Source: Symsagittifera roscoffensis (lineage: Eukaryota; Xenacoelomorpha; Acoela; Convolutidae). Taken from it: 64,000 nucleotides of DNA. The stretch covers positions 36,608,052 through 36,672,051 of the forward strand of contig NC_087062.1 in the NCBI RefSeq assembly GCF_963678635.1, read 5' to 3'. Position 1 is the stretch's first letter; each line of letters begins with the position of its first letter. Shown piece after piece: positions 56,301 to 64,000 of the stretch. Under the pieces are notes generated by a model. That model was not told where the DNA came from and did no database searches. It saw only the letters and a list, made by a program, of their open reading frames with translations. Both the position numbers and the translations under genes were made by a program.

Positions 56301-57070
56301 GTTTAATTTCAAATGCTCCTCGATTCTTTTGATTGTGTTATCGATATAACTGCTTAAAATAGTTTTGGTTGCGAGAAAAGCAAAAGGTTTAACTTGTTGT
56401 TCGGACCTTTTACGAAACTAGAGGACACCAAACCTACCTTAGTGTGTATTTTGCCCAATATTGACTAAATTAGCGACAGTTTCAAGGAAATCATGTGTGG
56501 TATCATATCAAAGCCTTCACAGCCGTGATTCGACTTCCAGAAAAAAAATTTTAAGGATGAAAAATTAATCTGAATAATTTCGCTTTTTTGAGTGAAATTT
56601 TCAAATTGATCAAAGATTCATCTCCAATTGTTTGCTGCTTGTTTTTTAAAGTATTCGTTAGCAAGAGTTAACAAGTTTATAGACAAAAAAATTGTATACC
56701 ACAAAAATTTTCAAATCTTTTGGTTTTTTGTTCTGAACAATCGCTTAAAGATCTGTGTGGGAAATAAATTCAAATCTGGCCGAAAAATTGCAGCAGTTAT
56801 ATCGTCATAAGAATAAATGTTAATTAGGTACTGTTGCTGTCAGATGTCATTAAGGGTCACTTTTAACCAAATTAAGTGTTCTTCAATTTATCAGCTCGCC
56901 ATGATTAGGTTACTACCACAAACCAGTTGATACAACATGAATCAACAACTTGTTAATGCATTCTGATCATGTTATAGTATCAATTGAAGAGCCAAGTGAG
57001 TAATTTAACAAGTTCGGTTTCTTTGACATCAAACAAGCAGTTATTTACAGGATCTTATTGTTACAAGAAA
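53370..57070. other. No further lipocalin exons recognised; repeat ends and AT-rich DNA
   Basis: A MITE right-end fragment lies at 53500-53599 (CCCCTGCCGAAAATACTGGA...TCCGCCCCTG). 55630-55740 and 56050-56130 share a diverged repeat (TTTAGGGC(T)TGTTTTTA, GATATTTGACTGTT). No frame matches lipocalin strands C-H. The 5'-UTR intron of copy B is at about 56996-57050 (GTGAGTAATTTAAC...TTTACAG). Confidence 0.4.
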
Positions 57071-57308
57071 ATGTGGTTCATAGCAGTTTGTAACTTTTTT
57101 TCTTTCTTTGTTCATTTAGTTCTTACAAGTGTTATTCTTTTTGAAGATCGGCTAGAAGAGTGTCCAGATCCGTCCAATTTTTCTCATCTGGAAATTGAAA
57201 TGAATGAGTTGAAGGGACATTGGTTTGAAATAGAGCGCAGTGGGTGCCACAGGGAGAATTTTATCAATTGTGCCATGTTCTATTTCAACACTTTCAAATC
57301 GCCCAAAG
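57071..57308 (+). CDS. Secreted lipocalin-like protein, first coding exon (copy B, partial)
   Basis: Same 238-nt length and phase as copy A. Signal peptide MWFIAVCNFFSFFVHLVLTS, then EECPDPSNFSHL, MNELKGHWFEIERSGCH and NCAMFYFNTFKS, ending CCCAAAG|GTGAAA. About 70% identical to copy A at protein level by eye. A 5'-UTR intron is marked by AAGCCAAGTGAGTAATTTAA and TTATTTACAG|GATCTTATTG. The next sequence downstream is a MITE at 57461, so later exons are lost, displaced or beyond recognition. Confidence 0.65.
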
Positions 57309-57460
57309 GTGAAACCATATCAATAAAAAAATTTAGGCCTCTGTGTTGCTAACATGTGGATCCCTCCTCCTCCGGAAAACTGGGCTTAACCCTTCAAAAT
57401 AGCGCCCTCCAAAATAGCCAAAATAAAATTTTGTTATACGCACCTCAATATAATACTACG

Positions 57461-57865
57461 CAGGGGCGGATTTAGGGGGGGGGGGTGTGTTGGCGGACGC
57501 CTCTTCCTTCCACCCAGAGATTCAACCCCCTGCCTACCCAAAGGGTGCGACCTTTGTACTGTTTTGAGGTATCCATTTTTGAGGACGGACCCTAAAATTT
57601 TTCTAAAGGCGCCTTTAGCGCCAATATAGACTTATTTTGAGGGGGGTGCGCGCGCCGATAAAGCGCAATTTTTTTGTCAAAATTTTCAAAAAGTGTCCAA
57701 AAACTAGAAATTTTTGCCAAAACAGTGTCTTTGTAGTAGTACTCTGGGAGAGCTCGAAACATCAATTTGGTCGACCTAGAAAAGTTCGTCAAAATTTTCG
57801 ATTTTTTTTTGAAAATCCGAAACTCCCAATCCCCCCACCTCTTGAAAATCCTAGATCCGCCCCTG
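57461..57865. mobile_element. MITE with CAGGGGCGGAT termini (copy 1)
   Basis: Starts CAGGGGCGGATTTAGG and ends CCTAGATCCGCCCCTG (terminal inverted repeats), ~405 bp. The flanks share TACTAC (AATACTACG before, TTACTACAG after), a likely target duplication of 6-8 bp. hAT-like by termini. No coding capacity. Internal words (GTCGACCTA, GAGCTCGAAA, TTTAGCGCC) recur inverted in copy 2. Confidence 0.75.
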
Positions 57866-58154
57866 TTACTACAGACGTGTTGACCTAAAAAAGTCGAACA
57901 ACTTGCTGGAAAGCAGTTTTATAATGTGCTCCCCTCAACCCGAAGACCTAATTCATACCCTTCCATCGAATAAATTTAGTGCCAAAAATACAATTTCATT
58001 ATATTCGAAAATAACCAAACTTTTTTCAACTCATTTGGTCACTTTCGCAATTTTTTTTGCAATTCTTGCACTTATTTTTTTTTCGGCACGCCCTCTGTCT
58101 TCTTTCTCCTTTGCGCTCATATTTTTGTGGTTTTTCAAAAAGTCTATATGCACC

Positions 58155-58566
58155 CAGGGGCGGATCTAGGATTTTCCTGAGGGGGGGGGGCGGATTTTCA
58201 AAAAATGTTCGAAAATTTTGACGACCTTTTTTTAGGTCGACCAAAGTGATTTTTCGAGCTCTCCCAAAGCACTGTTTTACCCTTATTTTGGCTAAATTTT
58301 CAGCGCCGCAGGCAAACTTTTGAAAAAACAGTAAAAAAAGCCGTTTTTGGGCACTTTTTGAAAAATGTTGACGAAAAAATCGCGTTTTTTTGTCGCGCGC
58401 TCCCCATCAAAGTTTGGTATATATAGGCGCCAAAGGTCCCTTTAGAAAAATTTTAGGGTCGGTCGGCCAAAAATGGATTTCTTAAAAAGTATCAACGGGG
58501 GGACCCTTTGGGTCGGCAGGGGGTCGAATCCCTGAGGGGAGGGGAAGGGGGCCTCCGCCCCCCCTG
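58155..58566. mobile_element. MITE with CAGGGGCGGAT termini (copy 2, inverted interior)
   Basis: Starts CAGGGGCGGATCTAGGATTT and ends GCCTCCGCCCCCCCTG, ~412 bp. Its interior is the reverse complement of copy 1 (GGTCGACCAAAGTGAT, TCGAGCTCTCCCA, GGCGCCAAAGG, GGGTCGGTCGGCC). Target duplication not clear. Confidence 0.75.
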
Positions 58567-58860
58567 TGCCGCACTCTCGTATCCTGTAAGATCTAAAAAA
58601 CCTGGTTCAACATCTGTAAATTATCGGCAATTTAAACAGATAATATGACAATATAAAGATAATATAAAATAAGGCAAACATCAGTTTAACATTTTCGGTT
58701 AACATGTTATCGAACGGTTTTTTTCAACAACTTCCAAAATCTATAAACATTTTGATGGCAAACTGACCTTAATCGGACAAACCAGTAGTTTTCAAGGCCT
58801 TTTGTCTAAGCAAATCTAATTTTAGCTTTTTCACTTTCGCGCTATAATGACGTCATTAAT
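58567..58860 (-). other. 3' flank of the BEL/Pao gene, candidate 3' LTR region
   Basis: Immediately downstream of the pol stop on the minus strand. It contains the palindrome AATGACGTCATT and a purine-rich GCGAAAGTGAAAAAGC. The LTR cannot be delimited because the other LTR is outside the window. Confidence 0.35.
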
Positions 58861-61800
58861 TTAAGCGCGAACATCTTCCGCGACCAAAGGAGCAAAAACG
58901 GGTGCGAGTTTTACGGCCGGTCGAGTTAGCTCCCCGGAGCGGGTGGTAACTACGGCGGATCGGGCTATGTTGTCTTTTCCGTAATTAAGGGTTTTTATAC
59001 GAGCAAGAGGGTAGTGTCCCCTTGGGCTGCGTTCGTCAACAATCCACACTAAATCCCCTGTTTTTAAAATAACGTCACTATCGGAGTGCCACTTACTGCG
59101 TTTATTTAGTGCTGGCACATAATCTCGCAGCCAACGACTCCAAATTGCGTTGGCGTAGCTTTGCGCTCGGATATATTGCTTTCGATGGTCGAAGTGCTCC
59201 TGGAAAGAGAGAGAAGGAAAGCTAGTACCATTTCGGCCTAACAAAAAATGATTAGGAGTTAACACCTCGAAACCATCCGGACTTGCACTTACTGATGTTA
59301 TAGGTCGAGCGTTCAGTGATTGTTCTACAAGACAGAAAGTTGTTTCAAGGACTTCGGGAGTGAGCTTTCTACTTCCTATTATTGCGTAGAATACCCTTTT
59401 ACAACACCGAACGAGGCGTTCCCAAGAACCACCGTGATGCGGGGCTGCCGGGGGGTTAAATTTCCACTTAATACCTTTTTTCGCCAGCTCTGGGGGTGCT
59501 TGATCGTTCCATGACTGAATACAATTTAAGAGTTCTTTCTCGGTTCCCACAAAATTGGTGCCGTTATCAGACCAAATGACTGATGGAGTGCCGCGACGGG
59601 CAATGAATCTTTCCATTCCCATTACACACGAACTCGTGTCCATGGATGAGACAATCTCAATATGTACAGCTCTGGTGGTCATACATGTAAAAAGGAAGCA
59701 CCATCGTTTTTCAGAACTCCTCCTGATTGAGACGTAAAAGGGTCCAAAGTAATCAACACCACAGTTTGTGAAGGGAGGCTGGCGGTAACCAAGCCTTTCA
59801 ACTGGAAGCTCTGTCATCATAGGTGTGACAGTTTTGGCTTTGCGCTTCCTACATATAAGGCAGTGGACTTCAATGGACTTCAATAAAGAGCGAAGGTTCA
59901 AGATTGCGAACTCTAAGTGAATTACAGCTCGCAGGTAGTCTAAGAACTGGTGCTGATAGCGATAATGAATATCACTTACGAACAATTTCACCAAAGAATG
60001 CCTTCCATCAAGGATTATGGGGTGTTTTACGTCATATTCAGTTTCAACTAGGCGGCGAATTCGCCCAGTTGAACGAATGAGGAAAGCAGGACCCATAAAC
60101 GGTGCATGCTGTGCAATACGACTAGACTTTTTGACGGTTTTGTTGCAGGACAGGAGTAAATATTCCGCTTCAAAAGATTCCTTTTGGGAAATCAACAAAA
60201 GTCGTTGTTTGGCGGTTTCTAATTCAACCGGATCGATTATTTCCTTGACTTTAGTGCGGTAGTGCCGGTGTTTCGGACTAAGTCTGAGCATGAAGGCAAC
60301 CACTCGCTGGAGTTTACGAAACGAGCTGAACTTTTCCCAATCAAATAAAATGGGTTGTTTTTGATTTAGTGCAACGTTTGAAAAATTAGAGGCCTGCTGT
60401 AAGCCTTCATTAAGGTCACAAGCGGGACCAGCCAGGCGGATTTTCTTAAGTATTTCTATGCTCGGCTTGAAAGGCCACTCGCCACTTTGCAGCAGACTTG
60501 GCCCGTTCACCCAGCTGCTTGTTTTTAAGGACTCCGCTGAGATTCCTCTGGTTCCTGTATCAGCAGGGTTGTCTCCACTTAAGACATGAAACCACTGGTC
60601 TACGGTCGTACTTTCTAGAATCTCTCCAATCCGGTTTGCCACGAACGTGGGTTGCTTACTACCTGAGTTTAACCACTGGAGCACAGTGGTGCTGTCAGTC
60701 CACATGAACGTGTTTGACACAGGAATGGTTAGAGCTTTGAGGACATCTTCCTTCAAGCGGGTAGCGAGTAACGCGGCCTGCAGTTCAAGCTTCGGTATGG
60801 AAAGCGCTTTCATGGGCGCCACTCTTGCTTTTCCAAAGACGAAGGCAACTTGTGTTTCGAGTGAAGTTTTCACACGGGCGCGAAGAAAAGCTACAGCACA
60901 AAAAACCTCTTCCGAGCTGTCACCGAACATGTGTAACTCAACCCAATCGACTGGTGCAGAGAAGTAGCTGCGCTTTATACTCATTTTCCCTAGAGATGGC
61001 AAACCAGAGTGCCAGGCAAGAAATTTTGTCTTGATATCAATGGGTAGCTGATCATCCCATTGTTGACCATGAATGCGCCAGATTTCTTTCAACAATAATC
61101 GCGCTCTTACGGTATAGGGCGCTACGAGACCTATGGGGTCGAAAACGGAAGAAACAAAACTTAACACTGTTCGCTGTGTTATCGAATTTTTAAGTTCACG
61201 GTTGACACCACGGCTTACGACCAAAGTGTCGTCAATATGGTCCCACTTCAGACCAAGAACATGAGAAGAATTATCCCCACAAGTTACAATATTTTTACTT
61301 TCCTGTTGCGGCGCGCTTTGGGGCGGGTTTAACTCTATATTAATTTTAGTTACGTTACTTATGAACTTAGTTAATCTAAAACCACCTAGAGCTAACAGAG
61401 TAATCAACTCTTGACTCATTTTAAATGCAACATCAGGGTCCTCAAAAGAGTCAAGGTAGTCGTCCATATAAAATTTCTCTAGAACTGCGGACGCTGCGTC
61501 AGGGAACATCGCCTGATTATCCATTGCAGTCCGTTGCAATGCATAATTTGCACACGTTGGCGAATCTCTCGCTCCAAAGATATGTCTGGTGTACTGGTGT
61601 ACAACCACATCGGCTGTGGGGTCCTCCCGCCACAGAAAACGAAGAGATGGTTGGTCCTCTGGAAGGACCCCTACTTGTAAGAACATCCCTTCAATGTCAG
61701 CCGATACGGCAAAATGATGTTGACGAAAACGGAGGAGAACGAACACAAGGTTCTGCAGTAGGTCGGGTCCTACTAGCAACGATTTGTTCAATGACGTACC

Positions 61801-64000
61801 GTGGAATTTAGACGCTCCGTTAAGGACACGCCTCACTTTACCAGGTTTGTTTGGGTTCACCACGGGATGGTGAGGAAGATACCACTCGCGTATGCTGCGG
61901 TTCAAAAAATTATGGGGAGGAACTTGAATCACGTATCCTTTACTCAAATCATCTTCGATAGTTTTTGAGTATTGATCCCTTAAGTGAGGATCTTTCGCTA
62001 AACGTTTTTCCAACGATTTTAACTGAACCAAAGAGGAATAGTAATTATCTGGTAACATGATAGATTCGTCTGCCCAAAGCATACCTACAACGTATCTTGA
62101 TCCATCGTGGACGGTGGAGGAACCAAGTATTTTAGCCGCCCTTTTGTCTTCGGCTGAACGGGAATCGACCTGTTTGTAGGCTCCGTATGACTCTATTTCA
62201 TACCAGCGTTTGATTTGACAAGCTAGTTCGGTATCATCCGTATTGCACTTGAAACAAGTAGAAAGGAAACCAGTAGATGTCGGCATTGGGCCGCTCAAGA
62301 CCCAGCCTATTGGAAGGCGAACCGCGACGGGCGATGTGTTTGGATCGGCCTCACTCTTGAAATACTCCTCAGGCCGAATAGCATGGAAGGAGTCTTGACC
62401 AATTATTAAGTCTACATCGGCGTAGCTGTACACAATTGGTTTGATTGGAGCAAGGTACGGATACTTGCTCTGTAATGCAGGGATGTTGACGGTATCGGTA
62501 CCGACTTTAAGTTCATCCTTGACAAATGCGGTTAATTCGAATATGTATTCGAATCCATCGAAGTTAGAAGATACCTTCATCTGAACTTGTTTCGTTTTAA
62601 CAACAGTCGTTGTGTTAATACCATTTACTGTGAGATCCAAATCTTTTCCTGAAAGATTCAGACATTTGACTAATTTAGCCGATATCCAGGAATGACTAGA
62701 TGCTGAGTCACACAATGTTAAACAATCAGCACTCTGGAAATCGGTGGAAACTTGGAGCTTGATTATGGGCAGTAACCCTTTCGATGTTATGATTGATGAT
62801 TGGTCGTTCGAGATTGCGCAACTTACATCCAACGGAACGGGATTAATGTCTGCATGATTCGAACTTGCGTTTGGTATATTCTTGCTGAATGATTTTCGAT
62901 CAGCGTTTGTGCTCGCTTTATCCGGCTCTGCATTAGATCTTGGTTGACCAGCGTTGGGTCTTGTATGGCTATCATTTTTGTCCGGATTTCGACTAGGAAA
63001 AACACGTTCAGCCCCATGGAGAAGTACACTATGGGTGCTAGTGCAACCTGGTTTGGTGCATTTCTTTGCTCTGGGACATTGCCGGAATGCGTGGTTCCCT
63101 TGTAAGCAGGAGAAGCACAATTTGTTTTCCGCAGAGAATTTCGCACGTTGTGTTGGAGTTTTCTCCTTAAACACAGAACACTTCCACAAGGCATGTTTCC
63201 CCTTGCAGAGGATACAAGAAGGATATTCAAACTTTTTCAAAACTGTACTTGTCGAGGCAAAAACTCTCGTTACAGCTTTAGTTTTGGATGGCTCTTCGAC
63301 TTTGGGCTTTCCAGGCATATTTTTCATTTGCTCATGAGCTTCTGCTTTATCCTTTAACCAATTGTTAAAGTCAATTAGGTTGGGGCGTGACCAATTACGT
63401 TTCACGACAAAAAGTGACCACGATTCTCTCATGTTTGGTGGAATTTTCGAAAGAGCTTGATTTAACAAAGAGACGCTTTTCAAATCTTCTTCATAATCAA
63501 GAGACCTAAAGACAGCCACTAGACTTGAAATGGTCATCGAGAAGCTAATGATGTTCTCAGAGTTGTGCATTCGAAGCTGCGGGAAACTGGACAACTTATC
63601 AAGGTGGGCCGTAATTACGTTTTGTGGCTTGCCAAACTTTCTTTCTAGAGTTTTCAGAGCATCTTTATACATTCTTCCACTGTATGCGAACTCTGCTATG
63701 GCTGACTTAGCTTTTCCCGTAACTAATGTTTTTAAATAAGTCAACTTCACATCATCGCTTAGGGACGCTGCGTCTACAGTACTGCAAAATTGGCCAAACC
63801 ATTCGTGCCATTGGAGCGGGTTGCCATCGTACTGGGCCAGCTTCCATTCTGGAAGGGGATCCTTCTTTGAGACTGACAGAGCTTGGACTAAGTCTTTCAG
63901 TGTAACGGCTTGCGGTTGGGGAACTGGTTGCAACGACGGTAATGTGTTGCTAGGATCAGCTGCAAAAGGTTGCTGCTGATATATGTAAGTGTTTTCAGCC
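58861..64000 (-). CDS. gag-pol: BEL/Pao retrotransposon Gag-Pol polyprotein, intact frame, 5' end off window
   Basis: One uninterrupted minus-strand frame of more than 1,710 codons, still open at the last base of the window; no stop occurs between the right edge and TAA at 58861-58863. Domains in order: Gag (DUF1759-like, PEWKLAQYDGNPLQWHEWFG), zinc motifs CILCKGKHALWKC and CFSCLQGNHAFRQC, aspartic protease (LTLCDSASSHSWIS), Pao-type RT (SADIEGMFLQVGV; catalytic FYMDDYLDSF near 61460), RNase H (MFGDSSEEVFCAVAF), integrase zinc domain (HCLICRKRKA) and DDE core (NCGVDYFGPF, WSDNGTNFVG, HHGGSWERLV), and a C-terminal GDLVWIVDE domain. Known function: reverse transcription and integration of the element. 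Lack of any lesion implies a young, possibly active copy. Confidence 0.97.
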   Translation of the reverse strand, partial: AENTYIYQQQPFAADPSNTLPSLQPVPQPQAVTLKDLVQALSVSKKDPLPEWKLAQYDGNPLQWHEWFGQFCSTVDAASLSDDVKLTYLKTLVTGKAKSAIAEFAYSGRMYKDALKTLERKFGKPQNVITAHLDKLSSFPQLRMHNSENIISFSMTISSLVAVFRSLDYEEDLKSVSLLNQALSKIPPNMRESWSLFVVKRNWSRPNLIDFNNWLKDKAEAHEQMKNMPGKPKVEEPSKTKAVTRVFASTSTVLKKFEYPSCILCKGKHALWKCSVFKEKTPTQRAKFSAENKLCFSCLQGNHAFRQCPRAKKCTKPGCTSTHSVLLHGAERVFPSRNPDKNDSHTRPNAGQPRSNAEPDKASTNADRKSFSKNIPNASSNHADINPVPLDVSCAISNDQSSIITSKGLLPIIKLQVSTDFQSADCLTLCDSASSHSWISAKLVKCLNLSGKDLDLTVNGINTTTVVKTKQVQMKVSSNFDGFEYIFELTAFVKDELKVGTDTVNIPALQSKYPYLAPIKPIVYSYADVDLIIGQDSFHAIRPEEYFKSEADPNTSPVAVRLPIGWVLSGPMPTSTGFLSTCFKCNTDDTELACQIKRWYEIESYGAYKQVDSRSAEDKRAAKILGSSTVHDGSRYVVGMLWADESIMLPDNYYSSLVQLKSLEKRLAKDPHLRDQYSKTIEDDLSKGYVIQVPPHNFLNRSIREWYLPHHPVVNPNKPGKVRRVLNGASKFHGTSLNKSLLVGPDLLQNLVFVLLRFRQHHFAVSADIEGMFLQVGVLPEDQPSLRFLWREDPTADVVVHQYTRHIFGARDSPTCANYALQRTAMDNQAMFPDAASAVLEKFYMDDYLDSFEDPDVAFKMSQELITLLALGGFRLTKFISNVTKINIELNPPQSAPQQESKNIVTCGDNSSHVLGLKWDHIDDTLVVSRGVNRELKNSITQRTVLSFVSSVFDPIGLVAPYTVRARLLLKEIWRIHGQQWDDQLPIDIKTKFLAWHSGLPSLGKMSIKRSYFSAPVDWVELHMFGDSSEEVFCAVAFLRARVKTSLETQVAFVFGKARVAPMKALSIPKLELQAALLATRLKEDVLKALTIPVSNTFMWTDSTTVLQWLNSGSKQPTFVANRIGEILESTTVDQWFHVLSGDNPADTGTRGISAESLKTSSWVNGPSLLQSGEWPFKPSIEILKKIRLAGPACDLNEGLQQASNFSNVALNQKQPILFDWEKFSSFRKLQRVVAFMLRLSPKHRHYRTKVKEIIDPVELETAKQRLLLISQKESFEAEYLLLSCNKTVKKSSRIAQHAPFMGPAFLIRSTGRIRRLVETEYDVKHPIILDGRHSLVKLFVSDIHYRYQHQFLDYLRAVIHLEFAILNLRSLLKSIEVHCLICRKRKAKTVTPMMTELPVERLGYRQPPFTNCGVDYFGPFYVSIRRSSEKRWCFLFTCMTTRAVHIEIVSSMDTSSCVMGMERFIARRGTPSVIWSDNGTNFVGTEKELLNCIQSWNDQAPPELAKKGIKWKFNPPAAPHHGGSWERLVRCCKRVFYAIIGSRKLTPEVLETTFCLVEQSLNARPITSVSASPDGFEVLTPNHFLLGRNGTSFPSLSFQEHFDHRKQYIRAQSYANAIWSRWLRDYVPALNKRSKWHSDSDVILKTGDLVWIVDERSPRGHYPLARIKTLNYGKDNIARSAVVTTRSGELTRPAVKLAPVFAPLVAEDVRA

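Noticed and set aside
63931-63933. Start of the BEL/Pao protein at 63933
   Set aside because: The codon there is TTG. The frame stays open for at least 22 more codons to the window edge, so the true start lies outside.
1-64000. Assigning the window to larvacean tunicates
   Set aside because: Possible operon spacing, a non-canonical intron and enveloped gypsy-like elements fit, but no diagnostic spliced leader or lineage-specific gene is present and the region is much less compact than Oikopleura dioica.
1-64000. Bacterial or symbiont origin
   Set aside because: Spliceosomal introns, PHF5A, LSM2, PORCN, LINEs and LTR retrotransposons are all eukaryotic.

Overview
ORGANISM. This is a gene-poor, AT-rich, repeat-dense stretch of an animal nuclear genome. 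Spliceosomal genes, a Wnt acyltransferase (Porcupine), PHF5A, LSM2, lipocalin-like secreted proteins and LINE, Ty3/gypsy, BEL/Pao and MITE families all point to an invertebrate metazoan. Acceptor-like polypyrimidine-AG sites just upstream of several start codons, and two tightly spaced same-strand genes, are compatible with a lineage that uses spliced leaders and operons (larvaceans, some crustaceans, flatworms and others). The sequence alone does not settle the phylum. LAYOUT. 1-7.3 kb: the 3' end of a CR1/jockey-like LINE (+), then a second, more complete but decayed LINE (-) with ORF1 and endonuclease-RT pieces, then dispersed noncoding repeats. 7.9-14.6 kb: the best host-gene block, all on +: a two-exon D-serine dehydratase-like gene with a 2.9-kb intron full of repeats, then intronless PHF5A, then intronless PORCN 248 bp behind it. 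15-20.9 kb: repeats, an unrecognised minus-strand exon (16.4 kb) and a broken SET-domain gene (17.8-18.5 kb). 20.9-28.7 kb: a head-to-tail, nearly identical 3.9-kb tandem duplication; each copy holds a ~168-bp satellite-like array, a tRNA-like SINE head, a minus-strand exon-like fragment and an intact TARG1/OARD1-like macrodomain gene. 28.7-30.4 kb: minus-strand genes with very short introns (67, 85 and 58 nt), one encoding a JmjC/cupin-like protein. 30.6-33.6 kb: a decayed, F-type retroviral-like envelope gene with no gag or pol beside it. 34.8-37.8 kb: hairpin repeats and other repeat families. 38.1-40.0 kb: LSM2 (two exons with a GC-AG intron) facing a small hypothetical gene. 41.3-50.7 kb: a complete but mutated Ty3/gypsy element bounded by a perfect 5-bp target duplication, whose 5' LTR has been split by a 2.4-kb nest of a foldback element and a 337-bp dimeric satellite array. 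51-57.4 kb: three copies, one a relic, of a secreted lipocalin-like first exon. 57.4-58.6 kb: two inverted copies of a ~0.4-kb MITE. 58.9-64.0 kb: a BEL/Pao gag-pol reading frame, uninterrupted and open through the right edge. HOW IT FITS TOGETHER. Host functions are ordinary housekeeping (splicing: PHF5A, LSM2; Wnt lipidation: PORCN; amino-acid metabolism: D-serine dehydratase; ADP-ribose removal: macrodomain). Most of the remaining DNA is transposon-derived. The satellite-like ~168-bp monomer recurs at about six places, always in the same orientation, and three of its arrays end in a short hairpin or near-hairpin followed by an AG-T terminus reminiscent of Helitron-like elements. That is the most promising undescribed structure here.
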